Below are positions 23,409 to 34,740 of a stretch of DNA of 64,000 bases, in pieces. The notes below the pieces were generated by a model. That model ran no database searches and had not been told where the DNA came from. It saw only the letters and a list, made by a program, of their open reading frames with translations. Positions within the stretch are counted from its first letter, which is position 1. The number at the start of each line of letters is the position of its first letter. Made by a program: the position numbers and the translations under genes. The stretch is from Ligula intestinalis (taxonomy: Eukaryota > Platyhelminthes > Cestoda > Diphyllobothriidea > Diphyllobothriidae): NCBI GenBank assembly GCA_036362985.1, contig JAYGXS010000007.1, positions 5,246,698-5,310,697 of the forward strand. Direction: 5' to 3'.

Positions 23409-24284
23409 GTAAGACACCCGCAGCGAGGAGAAGCCACCGGCGTCACTTTTCAGGACGATTTCCGCGGATGCTGCATTTGAGCCTACGGGCCAAACTGAAC
23501 TCAAGCCAAAATGAGTCCAGTAAGTTGACAGCTTGCCTGAGCTATGCTTATCAAATAAAACTTTTGAGTGGACGTTGCCAGTGCCGGGCGTTTGGACAAG
23601 TGAACGCATGAGATTGAAAATGGCGGTCTACAGTTTTATTGGAACTATTTGACGCAGCCAACTAACCTGCCAATCACATCGGCGGGCTGACCAATGGCTT
23701 CAGATTAGCAATTCTTAGCCACAAATGCGTAAAGATGGTCACCTGTGCCCAAGGCAGGCACCATTGGAAAGTCTCGATGCGCACGTGGAGAGATCATTTG
23801 GTCTCTAAAAACCGCTAAATAGTTTTTTTTAAAACACAATTTGACAGTGGTGGGAATAAAACTGCAGACAAAGCAGGGATTGTTATGCTAGCACAGGGCT
23901 TGGTGTCAATCCTGTGTAACGCAAAATTGCGTGCACATTCGAAAGTTTGCTCCGTGATGTGAAGAATTTATGAGTCAGCAATCATGTTAGTGTACACCGG
24001 AAATAGTTTTTGTGTTCGCTGACAGTGTGGAGAGTTGGACCGGCTCTCCTTTTTCAAAGTGTTAACTGCCATTATCGATCCGCCACATGAAGGTGTACTT
24101 TTCGGCCGAAGGCTGATCGAGTTATTTCTTTTTCGCTGTTTTGCGTTGCCCCTCGTATGGATTTTTGCCTAGGCTGATGGTAGTCGATGCTGCGCTTCGT
24201 CTCCGCAGAGCAGGATTCTGTTAGTGCTGCCTCTTCTGCCGGTGTCTTCTTTTGTATTTCTTAAGCTTGGTTTGATCTTGTCTT
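23409..24284. other. Start of intron 1, no other feature seen
   Basis: Directly after the exon 1 donor. Ordinary composition, no repeats recognised until the PLE fragment at 24285. Confidence 0.4.
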
Positions 24285-24545
24285 GCATTTTACTCATTTG
24301 ATATCGTAGAACTTTGTAGGCCGCGGGAAGATCTTTATGCCTGCTGATGGAATTGATATCTCAGTATCATGCCCCAGGCGTCGGTCTTTCCGCCTTTGAG
24401 TTTCCTAGGCTATGATGGTGGCTCTTGAATACCAAAGCTGTGGCCAGTCTCTGCGATATGTGTTGCATGGTACGAGTTTTAGTCAAGTCACCGAGCTACC
24501 AGTTTGTGTTCGTGTAGGCGGGTCTGCAATTTTTTCCCGAAGGTA
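24285..24545 (-). mobile_element. PLE endonuclease fragment (type III)
   Basis: Read on the minus strand with frameshifts: GKKLQTRLHEHKLVAR, HIAETGHSFGIQEA, and further on remnants of a C-terminal RHIDLP-like block. HEHKL and ETGHSF define the same endonuclease type as 26454-26800 and 60938-61300. No open frame of any length survives. Confidence 0.5.
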
Positions 24546-25094
24546 ATTTCGACCCTAATAGTTGCAGCGCATCTTGTGGATAACTGGGGATGATTCAGTA
24601 GGAGACAGTATGTCTTTAGGTTGCACCACACGATGGCGCATTGTTGCCTGAGGCTGAAAGCCTAGACCTAGTCCAGCGGGCGGTAGCAGTCAAGATACTG
24701 TTTCGGATATTCCTTTTATGTTGAGAATGGCCCTCCAGACTTCGGGTTGCTGTTCTTTTGGCCATCGTCAATTCAGGCAGAGCTTTTTCTTTGATAAGGG
24801 AGTTCAGGTATCCATAGCTCGTAATAGGTCATGAAGGTATTGTTATTCTACTTTTATGTCAACTGGTGTGCTCTAATGTGTAATGTGTATCAAGTCTTTG
24901 GAAAAGAGTACGAACGCAAATAAATCTAATGGGTCAGGGGGTGATTGCTGTTGAAGGTAAGCATTTGCCTTCTGCTAACGAGTTTTCCGGATGCTGCGGT
25001 TTGTAGTACGCCGCAGTATGAGAGTATGGGAGCTGGTTATTTCTTTCAGCTTCTACCGCAAATTGGATATAAAGGTCAACCGAATTCAGTCGGG

Positions 25095-25240
25095 CCAGGC
25101 AACGAACTAAAAAACATTTTGAAAAAGCTCGCGGTCTCGGTTGGGGTCGAACCGCTACAGGGCAGGGAAGGCTTTTGCGCAGCTACTGCTCTAGTATTGA
25201 ACTACAAGGCCCTCCATGAGTCGGGGATTTACTCATATTT
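25095..25240 (-). repeat. Single tRNA-like arm of the foldback family
   Basis: The minus-strand tRNA-like sequence (25131-25210: GGGGTCGAACCGC, GCTCTAGTATTGAACTAC) with GAAGGCTTTTGCGCAGC is nearly the same as the left arm of T3. No matching right arm was found nearby, so this is a half element. Confidence 0.5.
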
Positions 25241-25904
25241 AGAATGATTTTACCCGCCCAATTTAATTAAGCAAACCTTTCAACCCCCCTTTTATCGTAC
25301 CGTAACTGTTATATTATCACTCGACTTCTTGCGAAAAGCATAAAAAATTATTCAATCAAATGTTAGGGAAGATGGCATATAAATCCGAATGTCTGCCTCG
25401 TGAATGAGGGATTTACAAGTCTGAGATCATTTTATTGTTCAACGGAAGACGTTTTTATTTTTGCTTAAGTTTCAGAGAAGTGGGCCAGCTCTTCTTTGTC
25501 AAAGCTGTAACCACTATTATTTATCATCATCCCAAAATACGAAGGACTGACGCCCGAGGCACGGTACTCGGACGCCAACTCCATCAACAGATATCGAGAA
25601 CTTCCGCGACCTTAAAAGTCCTACGTCATTAATTGAGAAAAGGACAGGAGAAAAGTAGGCCAAACTTGTGAAATATAAGTAAAGACGGCCTCCGCAACGA
25701 ATTTTTCGGAAAAAAAAGAAGAATCACTAGCATTTTTCAGTATAGAGATGAAGTCCAATATCAGCTGCCGGCAGTCTATGTCAAAATCCAAATAAGGAGC
25801 TTACAAGGAACCTAATCGGTCGCCCTATGGCTGACAATTTCAGCCACACCTGCAAATCACCGATTGATAATGGGAATTTACGCTTTAACAAAGAAGATCC
25901 GGCC

Positions 25905-26065
25905 CAGCTCTCCGAACCGTCAGCCTTGAGTCTTAGTTTTCGGACCCTGACAGCAGCCGCACAGTAACTAGTTGTCTAAGACAGATAGTATTACCGGCAA
26001 AGACACAACTGGCACACAGGAATGGCCATTTTGTGGCTAAGTAGCCATCGTCAGCCAGTCCGACC
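25905..26065 (-). repeat. tRNA-derived SINE, copy 2 (tail and body)
   Basis: Minus-strand tail CTGTCTTAGACAAC, TTTGCCGGTAATACTATC and body GACTGGCTGACGATGGCTAC are present; the tRNA-like head is missing. Confidence 0.5.
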
Positions 26066-26139
26066 CAACCTCTTTTGATGCACCACAGAATGTAAGATTT
26101 CGCAAACGTTTCGATCAGGATTGAGGCAAATGTTCGCAT

Positions 26140-26800
26140 TCCAGGAACGTGTATATTTTGAGAAGAAGAAGTCTTATCGAACACCGGAATCATGCTTTTA
26201 TTGGTCTGCGCTTTCGGGCTTCTGCAAGAGTCCATCGTCAGAGCTGGCAAAGCAGCAACACATGGGTTGGCTAGTTCTAGCGTGTGTACGAAAAAACTAA
26301 AATTTGAACCTATAGAAAATCAATAATTGTGTGATTTGGCCACCAAATCGCCACTGCGGACTATGTCAGTCTGTGCTAGTGGGCGTGATGGGTGGAAATA
26401 TTTACAGAAATAAAATCATCAACGAAAACAAGCAACATTTGTAGGGGAAAGGGTCAATTCAAAGTCATATGGGAGGAGGGGAAGGTTGGAGGAATGAGGG
26501 ACAGGACCACCCGTGCCGTGAGTCTGGAAATACCTGCGCAGGGCAACACAGGCGGGCGCCAGCTCAATGCATCGGTTAACTGAGTTGTCATCCGATGCCC
26601 AGGCTTCCTGTCAGCAATTATTCTCGCGGCTGCGAAGTTGAATTCGTGACCCGTCTCGTAGGTGTGGGCCGCCACTTGCGATAATGTGCCACCCCGTCAA
26701 ACAGCCAGCTTATGTTCATGTATGCGCGAACCCAGCTTGCGTCCAGTCTGTCCCGTGTGCTTTATGGGAGCCACCAGCTCGTTGTCTTGCCAGTTTATGT
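26140..26800 (-). mobile_element. PLE type-III 3' end with endonuclease
   Basis: The minus strand reads GQTGRKLGSRIHEHKLAV, one stop, then SQVAAHTYETGHEFNF and AAARIIADRK, a GIY-YIG endonuclease core. The open part continues to about 26454 (C-terminal Pro/Arg/Thr tail). A C-rich tract follows on the sense strand (G-runs at 26468-26490 on plus), then the terminal block CTGACGA...GCCCGAAAGC at about 26245-26212 and a purine-rich end. The order matches 60625-61300 and 57525-58040. Confidence 0.6.
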
Positions 26801-26940
26801 TGGTGCGCCGAGTTCGAACCTCGTGCAGTGCACCAATTGGTGTTGGGTATGATTGGTTGGCGCCGGCTATTAAGCCAGCAAATGGTTATTCAAGTCTCCC
26901 TCGTGACTTTGCCGGCAATACTATCTGATAAAAACCAGAT
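26795..26940 (+). repeat. tRNA-derived SINE, copy 3
   Basis: CCGAGTTCGAACCTCGTG (B box), TTGGTGTTGGGTATGATTGG, CGGCTATTAAGCCAGCAAAT, ACTTTGCCGGCAATACTATC. It directly follows the PLE endonuclease piece at 26140-26800. Confidence 0.5.
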
Positions 26941-27399
26941 CTGACCAGTCTTTTTGTCTACTCATAGGACATATGTGACCGTCACTTCGTCTTTTTGGAG
27001 CTCAAAGCAAAATTTCGACATCAACATTATTTCGGTCTGCTGTAGATAGGCAGCACAGTATATCTCTCAGCTGTCAAAGTACATGGACTCCCAGCCGGCA
27101 TTTAGAAGTCGTTTTGGTAAAAAACTGAGGTTTTATTTGCACACTAGCGGTTTTGCGAAAACATTAATAACTTATTAGGCAATCACTGTGTCCGCACACC
27201 GACGCCTACCTCTATCTATACGCAGCCAGTGTCACGGGGGTGACAAGGGTGGTGGTGGCAGTGGTCGTGGACATAGTTTAATTGACCGATGACTAAGACA
27301 AGTCCAAAATTACGCTGTCGTACGTGACACCTTCACTGAGCGGCCTCCTTCTTGATCAGCTTTTCGGTGTGTGTTTGTGTGTGTGCGAATATGAACGTC

Positions 27400-28550
27400 T
27401 GTGTCCGCCACAGTGCTAGCGTGAACGTGTTCACGTTCGAAATAAACAGACCAGTGGCATTGCTGAACCAGGTAGGGCTTTCAGTATTTTCGAGGTGGAT
27501 GTAGAGAATGGACAGCACAAGTAGTAAGTCTGGTTTTCGTGTCAAGTCTCGTTTCCCCGTAAAGAGCTGCATACATTGTTTGAGCCTACACATTGATAGC
27601 ATTTTATTCTCTAAAACGTCTGTCGATGCAATGTTAGGTAGAGTGCACGAATTCGACACGGCGTCAATAGTCTACTTAGTTTAGCGTCTACTCCACCAGT
27701 GTTGCTAAAAGCAGGTTGGAATTTGTTGTATTTTTCTGGATTTTGAACATTCTTATAATGCATGCCAATCTCTTGAATTCCGCTGACCCAATTGTGAAAA
27801 ATTTGGCGGTCTTGGCCGAATATTTCACAATTGAGTAAGCTGAATTATTAAATTTGCCAAAAACCCTCCTAATAAGCCTCTTAGCTTATCAGATTTGCTT
27901 AATCTAGTTGACCCAATTGTGAAAAAACTTGCGGCATTCAGCGGGATTCGAACCCGCATAGGAGGGAGGCTTTTTACGCAAGCCAACGCTCTACCTACTC
28001 GGACTACGAATTTTGCGCTTCACACCGTGATTTTGATCACACTTGGATCCATATAACCCGCCCATTTTTGTCGATCATATGAAATCCACCAATACGGGAC
28101 AGCAAGGTGACTGCCAAAGCAGGATTTCCTAAGTAATCATCTAGAATCCACCAGAATGACTACTAGGCTGACTTAATTATTAAGTTGGTTTAGCAGAGTT
28201 GGTTAATTTATCTACCCAATTATGGGTTATATCGATCCAACTGTGATTAAACTCACGATGTGTAGCACGACATTCGTAGCTCAAGTAGGTAGAACGTTGG
28301 TTTGCGTAAGAGGCCTCCCTCCTATGCGAGTTCGAATCCAGGCGAATGCCGCGAGTTTTTTCACAATTAAGTTAACTTAATCCTCTCAATCTTAAGTTAT
28401 CTTGCTGCAATGCGTTTAACACTCAAAGGAACCTTCAAACCTCTTTCTCTAGTCTCTGCAGTACTGCTAACCGAAGACAGGAATCGGGTTCGCTCGGCAT
28501 CGGTGCATCTGAGTAAAAATGTTTCAGCACTAGGACTTTATCGGCCACCC
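27400..28550. repeat. Tandem unit 1 (about 1.15 kb)
   Basis: Shares ordered blocks with 28580-29490: AAACAGACCAGTGGCA, TATTTTCGAGGTGGATG, GAGCCTACACATTGATAGC, GATGCAATGTTAGGTAGAG, GAACATTCTTATAATGCATG, then foldback T1, then CTGCAGTACTGCTAACCGAA and GACAGGAATCGGGTTCGC. Identity looks moderate (about 70-75% by eye). Confidence 0.55.
27907..28375. mobile_element. Foldback element with tRNA-like sequences in both arms (copy T1)
   Basis: The left arm holds a tRNA-like sequence on minus (27931-28010: B box GGGATTCGAACCCGC seen as reverse complement, A-box-like TAGAGCGTTGG) and the right arm holds its counterpart on plus (28272-28352: TAGCTCAAGTAGGTAGAACG, GAGTTCGAATCC). The inversion continues into the interior (ACTTGGATCCATATAACCC versus its reverse at 28230-28250) and outward to ACCCAATTGTGAAAAA. 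The total arm is about 150 bp. A pure tRNA gene pair would not share flanks in this way. Confidence 0.65.
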
Positions 28551-28579
28551 CACATAAAATGAGCTGAATTCAGTGCAGT

Positions 28580-29490
28580 TAGCAAAGTGCCAACGTTCGA
28601 AAAAAAACGACCAGTAGCACAGCTGAACTTGTGACGACTATCATTATTTTCGAAGCGAATGAAGAGACTAAACATAGCAAGTAGTTCTGGTTTTAATGCA
28701 AATTATTGCCTTTTAAAAGTCTCGTCTCCTCGTAAAGGACTGCATAAGTTGGCTGGCGATAATGCTGGCAATTTGATTTTAGCCGTCTTCTGAGCCTACA
28801 TATTGGAAGCTTCTTATGCTCTAGTACACTCCTCGATGCAATTTTATTCAGAGCTCATGAGCTGGGCACGGCTTCTTAGCTTAACGTCTGCTTAGTTAGT
28901 ACTACTAAAAAAACAAGTTAGAATTCGTTGCAGTTGTCCTAAAAGTTGAACATTCTCATAGTATATACCAATATCTTGAATACCAATCGTGAAAAATTCG
29001 GCAGCTACGGTGGGATCCCAACACATGTCGGCTTGATTACAGCCAACGCTCTAGCCAACTCATTTGTCATAGACCCACTGGGTTGATTTAGCCACTCAGC
29101 CTACTGCAAACTCTATGAAATCCACCTAAACTGATGCAGTAAGCTGACTGGCCAAGAACCATTTCCTAGGCAATCAATCAAGAATCCACCAGATGGCTAC
29201 TAAACACATTAACTTTGTTGTATATATTTTACAGATTTGATAACTTGAGAGCTTAGTTGACTAGAACATTGGCTGAACTCAAGCCTTCCCACTTGCTGGT
29301 GTGAGTTCAAATCCCACCGGCCAAACCCCTCCTCATAATCCCCCTCCCCAGATCTGAAGTGATCTAGCGATCATGCGTGAAACCACAAAGGAACCATTTT
29401 GACTCCTCTGTCTAGATTCTGTAGTACTACTCACCAAAGACAGGAATCGTGTTTGCTCGGCGCCGGTGCTTTTGAGCGAAGGGGTTTAAT
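28580..29490. repeat. Tandem unit 2 (about 0.9 kb)
   Basis: Direct copy of unit 1: AAACGACCAGTAGCAC, TATTTTCGAAGCGAATG, GAGCCTACATATTGGAAGC, GATGCAATTTTATTCAGAG, GAACATTCTCATAGTATATA, foldback T2, GTAGTACTACTCACCAAAG and GACAGGAATCGTGTTTGC. The duplication predates substantial divergence. Confidence 0.55.
28983..29325. mobile_element. Foldback element with tRNA-like arms (copy T2, degraded)
   Basis: Left tRNA-like arm on minus at 29000-29070 (GTGGGATCCCAAC, CCAACGCTCTAGCCAA); right arm on plus at 29243-29320 (GAGCTTAGTTGACTAGAAC, GTGAGTTCAAATCCCACC). Interior GAAATCCACCTAAACTG and CAATCAATCAAGAATCCACC match T1 and T3. More diverged than T1. Confidence 0.55.
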
Positions 29491-31324
29491 CAGTTTAATT
29501 ATATACACTTAGCTGCATGCGGTGTAGTTAGCAATATTGCAGCTTTTATCGTTAGCTAATCAAGGTTTCTGCATTCTTATTTTATTTAAAACTAAAATAT
29601 CCTTCTTACTTTTTCCGTTTACTTTAATTTTCTGTCTTTTCACATATAATAGGACTGCTTTTGAATTACCCATTTCTGATTTAAGTATATCGCACCTACA
29701 CAGAGAAAAATGTTGTCTGAGAAACAGGTTTGTATCACGGTTTCTCTTCACTTCCAAAATATGCCTATTTGATGGGCGCTGAAAGGGATCCAACTGGCCT
29801 TAAGTCGTTTGCCGGAAAAGGACATTCCAGTGTCCGTTGGTAACAGCTGTCGAACAGCGCTAATTGCTTGCAGCCGCTAGACGGCACCTAGATGACCTAT
29901 GTATCTAAAAATAGTAATGGAGCATGGAAGGACCTGTTTCTCTGCCTGCATCCGGGAGATGTCCGTGAACTTAAATGGCCCCGATCTCAGCGCCCGCGAC
30001 CACTCCCAAGCGCAGATTGTGTTGGACTGAACCGCACCATAGTCCACTTACGGTGATTTTACAATGTGGGTCATCCAGCAGCAGCAGCTGTGGTGGGGGG
30101 GGGGGTCTGTGTGTTCGATTACGATTTCGATGAAATTCACCAACTGCACCAACAGGTTGGTACAGAAGGTCACAGGCTACAGAAGGGGGTTGGGTGCAAA
30201 TTAACGTGATCGCGGACGAGTTAGCGCTAGCCGCACTCCGCACCTTCACCATGGGTCTAGGAGGCCAGATTGGATCCAGCGTTGGCTGCTTTCTCCACTG
30301 CAAGCCAGGAAACAGCGCCTTACTTAGTGTTAAGCGACAGTAGACATTGCGCGTGTACTACCGCACTATCTATCCTCACTCACCTTCAGGAGGTGTCAAA
30401 GACAGGCTAAAGCAGGCTGAGACGGATACGGCTACTCATACTAGCTAGCTAGCAATGTAGTGCAAGTTAGTAGTACTGGTACTAACACTGACGATATCAT
30501 TTGTCAGAGGTAACACAGATTAAAGCCATAGCTGGGACTCATGACCCCTTGAACCTTTGAATCTTGGTTTAAACTTTTCTGAGTCAGTGCATGTTTGGGG
30601 CACTCCCAATCTGTATGACGTAAAGTGATTAGCTTATAGGTTAAATAAAGCGTTATTTAATGACGTCACAAGTTCTAGCATGCCTTTATATCGTAAAATT
30701 TGCCGTTTTTAGACAAAGTGTAGGCCTACTACAGTGTCTAATCGTAGCTTGAAATTTACAGAACGTCTACACATATACCTTCGATCCCAGCACGGAGTGT
30801 GAATCTGGGTGTATTTTATTCCGCGTAAATAAACGTTCGAAGCCTTGCCTTCGTTTTCGCCCTCCCATCTTTATATACCAAAAGCTCACACCTTCTACTT
30901 AGTTTGGACTAGGATCCTGCTGCTAGGAGTAATTTGCCACTGCTAAGAGTGCTCATTCTAGAAATCATATTTAGTAAGACCAGTGGATAGTATGTGGTCG
31001 TAATATATTCCTATAATTGTATCAATAGCTGACATGCATCCTATTATTGCAACAAGCATAGAAGATGGACATATGAGCTTAGGCCCGTCCTTAACTTCAT
31101 TTGGGCTAATTTTTCAGGTTCCCAGAGAGCGTTCACTTCCGGTAGGTAAGTGCGGGTACCAGTGACTAGAAATAATAAGAAAAAGCCTGGATATTTCGAG
31201 AATTAGAGGGTGTCCCCAAATGTTTTGCATCTTTTAAAAAGTTCAATGTGAATTCTTTAAAACTAGATATTCAGCAGTAATGTTTATACATTTCTATGCA
31301 TCATTGGTTGGTGAGTTATGCATA
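29491..31324. other. Intronic, no gene seen
   Basis: 29971-30303 (-) is an open frame with a Pro run from a G-tract (30094-30106) and no motif. A small CTAGCTAGCTAGC repeat lies at 30440. Nothing else assignable. Confidence 0.35.
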
Positions 31325-31560
31325 AACAAACTTTGTACGCAATGTTTACTGTAGAGTACAGCCAACTTTCTAGTCAAGTCAGCTATGTAGGCCCCACTGC
31401 AGTCTTGAATTAAGTCACACTTGGATCAATTCACCTGTCCAGCGTGCTGCAACGTGTATGGAATCCACCTATACTGAGCTAGTAAACTGATTGCATAAGC
31501 AAGATTGCCTGAGCAACCAATCAAGAGTCCACCACATTACTAACAGGCACGCAGGGGACA
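31325..31560. repeat. Internal fragment of the tRNA-arm foldback family
   Basis: GCCAACTTTCTAGTCAAGTC, TCACACTTGGATCAATTC, GGAATCCACCTATACTG and AATCAAGAGTCCACC match the interior of T1-T3, but the tRNA-like part is nearly gone. Confidence 0.4.
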
Positions 31561-31606
31561 GAACTTAAGCTATAGGCCCACTCATATACCCCTAGTCCCA
31601 GCATTT

Positions 31607-32068
31607 CGTCCTGCAAAGACGGCGGTTATAGAGTTTTGGAGGATATGGAAATAAGATAGGCAGAGATGGCAATTTTAGAAGTAAGTGTAGAGCGAAAAAA
31701 TGTAGTAGAATTTGCTTCCCGCGGCTGCTGAGAGCAAGTTGTTCCGCTGAAGGTGTGGGGGCCGTCCACTTCGTGGACTATGCTTATCTATCTACAGAAT
31801 GGCAAGTTGAACCTCAGATAAGTAGAAGTAGATGACCCCCTAAATACCATTTCAATTTTTTTTAGAAATTCAAGAAACCTGCAATTTGATAATCGGGTTT
31901 TTCCGCAAAAAGTTAAACGATAATAACTGTCTAGGAAAGTCTACAGATTCAAATCAAAAACACTTCCAAATACAGTAAAATAAAAATGCATTTAGCATTA
32001 ACTAAGTATATTCCACTGCGTGTCCTAATTCCCCTCCCAAAAACCTTATAACCACCGTCTTCGTAGGA
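31607..32068. mobile_element. MITE-like element with inverted ends
   Basis: GTCCTGCAAAGACGGCGGTT, ATAGAGTTTTGGAGG on the left mirrors TTTCCTACGAAGACGGTGG, TTATAAGGTTTTTGGGAGG on the right (31607-31643 with 32068-32032). Part of its right half (31850-32040) is homologous, in reverse, to 8395-8620 (GCAGGTTTCTTGAAATTC and TAATAT/ATTATCG blocks). Confidence 0.45.
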
Positions 32069-32289
32069 AAAAAATACAAAAAGTAGAGATTAATGAGTGC
32101 ACCTACATAAGCTTCTGTTGCCGCACTGGCATTTGCAAGGCTTTCTGACCTCCAAATTGTACCACAGGGTCAACGAATGTATGATGAATATGTCAGAGAT
32201 CCACAAGAAAAACCAATTTAAAAGACTGGAATAAATCGCGTGAGCAGGTCAAAATTTGAAAATAATATTTTAACTGGACAGGTCAAGCA

Positions 32290-32580
32290 TTATTTTTATA
32301 CAAGACGAAGCCAAAGCTCATAATGAAAGGGCCCCTTGGACCTTAAATATATCATTTATTATTATACAACTCTGAACACCCAGATATGGCCGTCAGAGGA
32401 AATTCCACCTTTGTGGAGGAAAGACAAGTGGCCAGCAAATGGTCCTAACTTGAGTCCAATGAAAAATCTATGGTTAATTCATGGTAATATAGTTGACAGG
32501 AAACTGCTTGCCCTTACTACTGTTTCTGGATTGGAGAAATCTCTGCTGGATGCTTGGAGAACTATCCTCTTGTAGACCCT
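32290..32580 (+). pseudogene. Tc1/mariner-type transposase fragment
   Basis: The frame from 32336 to 32575 includes KWPANGPNLSPMKNLWLI and ends in LEKSLLDAWRTIL. WPA-x-x-P-x-L-x-P-x-x-N-L-W and a closing aW-x-x-I are the C-terminal signature of Tc1/mariner transposases (usual form WPANSPDLNPIENLW). Just upstream, LQDEAKAHN (about 32299-32325, another frame) matches the block with the second catalytic Asp. The final catalytic Glu position of the motif is Lys (PMKNLW), so the copy is inactive. The N-terminal half is absent and no convincing terminal repeats were found. Confidence 0.6.
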
Positions 32581-32869
32581 CCAGATTCTCATCCATTTGG
32601 TGTCAAGTAGAATAGCAGCAGTCCTAAAGGTCAAAGGAAAATTTCCTGTAGAGTAGATTTTGAAATATTATAGTTTAAAAATGGTATATTATAATAGAAA
32701 CCACATTTTATCACCAAGTGCGGAACAGCGTTCATCAGACAAGGAACCTGACTCCTCCTGTTACGTTCTAACAGGAGTGGAAACTGTAAATGCATTTCAT
32801 AGCTGCTTAGTGCGAATAGGGAGTTCCAAAGGCATTTACTTACGTCTTCCTTAATAAACCTGACCCTAC

Positions 32870-33060
32870 CTGATCATAGAAATGGTTATTTGTGGCTTAT
32901 TAGCCATCGTTGGCCAATCATACACAACCCAAATCCAGTCCCTCTTGTCTGTGCCGACAGGTCTATCTGCCTAGACTACTAGCCGCTACGACTGGTGTCA
33001 GAGCCCGGAAAATGAGACCTAAGACAGATCAGTGCCAGTGATTTCCGTTAGCGGTGTGTG
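32870..33060. repeat. tRNA-derived SINE, inverted junction
   Basis: The left part (to about 32940) is body on minus (GGCTTATTAGCCATCGTTGG, CCAATCATACACAACCC). It then switches to plus tail (CCCTCTTGTCTGTGCCGACA, ATCTGCCTAGACTACTAGCC, GCTACGACTGGTGTCAG). Two SINE fragments are thus fused tail outward. Confidence 0.45.
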
Positions 33061-33104
33061 AACGTTCATCAACGAGTGTCATTATCACCTTACCTAGAAC
33101 TGGC

Positions 33105-33285
33105 AAGTCGACAGCCTCGTAGCTAAATGGTTAGCGCGTTAGACTCTGGTCGAAAAAGTTGCGAGTTTGAGCTCCGAGTGGTTCACCACTTGGGGCTGGG
33201 TATGACTGGCTGACGATGGTTAATATGTCAGAAATGGCCACTCCAACCTCCCTTGTCTTGGCCGGTAAAACTATCAGTCAACAAT
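33105..33285 (+). repeat. tRNA-derived SINE, best-preserved copy
   Basis: Head CCTCGTAGCTAAATGGTTAG (A box), ACTCTGGTCGAAAAAGTTGC, GAGTTTGAGCTCC (B box). Body GGTTCACCACTTGGGGCTGG, TATGACTGGCTGACGATGG, CTTGTCTTGGCCGGTAAAAC. The GACTCTG between the boxes suggests a Gln(CTG)- or Arg(TCT)-type tRNA ancestor, which I cannot settle. Confidence 0.6.
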
Positions 33286-34237
33286 GAATCAGGATGGCAG
33301 AATTTCCAACAGAGATTCCCGCCTGGCCACCCAGTAAGTGGAATATTACAAAGTCAATATTTTTTTCGGATCTCATAAAGCAACGAACTCGAATCACTTG
33401 CAACCAGAAAGATCCCCCTTTCAGCAGTACGTTCCACAACCCCCACACCCACTTTTGGGTGCAGCCTTGTCCCCCTAATTAAATTCCTACAGTTGTAAAT
33501 TCTGATGCTGTTTCATTGCTGTCCTGCAGCGTTTCCAGTGTGTTAACATGGATAAGTCACTTTCCAAGGTCATCATTTTCTGACCAGATTTTGGCGTGCT
33601 TAAAACACCGTTCACCTCATTGGTTTAAGATCGACACTCTTTGCACTTACATCTGTAGCCTTTTACCTTGTGTGGGCACTGCAACTTCGGCTTCTGGTTC
33701 AGTAGTATTTTTATTTTATGCTTAAGGCTTTACTGGCGAGCAGCTCAGCTTGTTTAAGTTGCACCCACAGCTTTCTACGTTCCGATGCGAAATAATGTTA
33801 ATTTTGGCAATTCGTTTCCTCATGACCCCTATATTTCCAACTTTAAGTCCCTGTATAACGTTCACCCCTGCCAACTTAATCTCCTCATGGCTTCGGAACG
33901 AAATAGTTCGTAGAAAAACTTCAAATTTCTTATGTTGGAAGCCTGTAATATTGTGCTTTTCCGTTCCAAAACAAGATAGAACTGGTATCCAAGTAAATGA
34001 ATTTTTAAATTTGTTGTAGCTCTACCCTGTTCCTTCCAAACGTGTAGCCCTTTTAAACCCGAATTCTATTTAATGCCTTCTACCATGCTGTCAGGCCTGG
34101 ATTCTTCGGTGGAAACTTCACTTTTGGCATGTGCACAGCGGGATTTCCTTTCAAGCAGAACTTCTGCGCATTATAAAGATGTGCGCGACAGAAAATATGC
34201 CTTTGTCAGATGTGTTACGGCAGATTTGCTTAATCCA

Positions 34238-34740
34238 GTTGTACCAATTTTGAAAAATTTTCGGCCCTGGTGGGAGTTGAACCCTCACAGCAGGGAAGGC
34301 TTTTGCGCAGCCGACGCTCTACCATTTGAGCTACGAGGCTCATCGTGAGCCGTGCATTTAATCACACCTGAATTGATTTTAACCGCCGAAATTTCTGGTC
34401 ATTTGGAATCCACCACTAGGAAACAGCAAGGCTACTGTCCAGGCAATTGATTCAACTGAATTAAGTAAATCTGCCAAACCCCCCTAACAATTCAGTGAGC
34501 CTATAAGTCATTCTGTTGGATTTTAGATGATTGCTTAGGAAATCCTATCTAGGCAGTCAGCTTGCTGTACCGTAATGGTGGATTCCATACGAGCAGTAAG
34601 TTGAGCTTATAAAATCGACGCAATCGGGATTAAATTAGCAGCACACGGTGAGCCTCGTAGCTCAACTGGTAGAGCGCTGGTTGTGCTGTGTGGGTTCGAC
34701 TCCCATTGAGGCTGCGTATTTTTCACAATTGGGTCAACTG
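34238..34740. mobile_element. Foldback element with tRNA-like arms (copy T3)
   Basis: Left arm on minus at 34263-34340 (GGAGTTGAACCCTC, ACGCTCTACCATTTGAGC); right arm on plus at 34650-34714 (TCGTAGCTCAACTGGTAGAG, GGGTTCGACTCCC). The inner inverted part is also clear: GGAATCCACCACTAGG...ACAGCAAGGCTACTG mirrors CAGTCAGCTTGCTGT...GGTGGATTCC at 34555-34590. The arms total about 200 bp each. The right arm has lost the anticodon region. Confidence 0.65.

Noticed and set aside
27931..28010. Functional tRNA gene (minus strand)
   Set aside because: The anticodon arm is irregular with a long extra region, and the sequence lies in an arm of a foldback repeated elsewhere with the same flanks, so it is a tRNA-like repeat.
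29971..30303. 110-codon minus-strand ORF as a gene
   Set aside because: The Pro run comes from a poly-G tract, and no motif or splice sites support it.
33105..33180. Functional tRNA gene (plus strand)
   Set aside because: Mismatched stems, and a conserved non-tRNA body follows in all copies, which marks a SINE.
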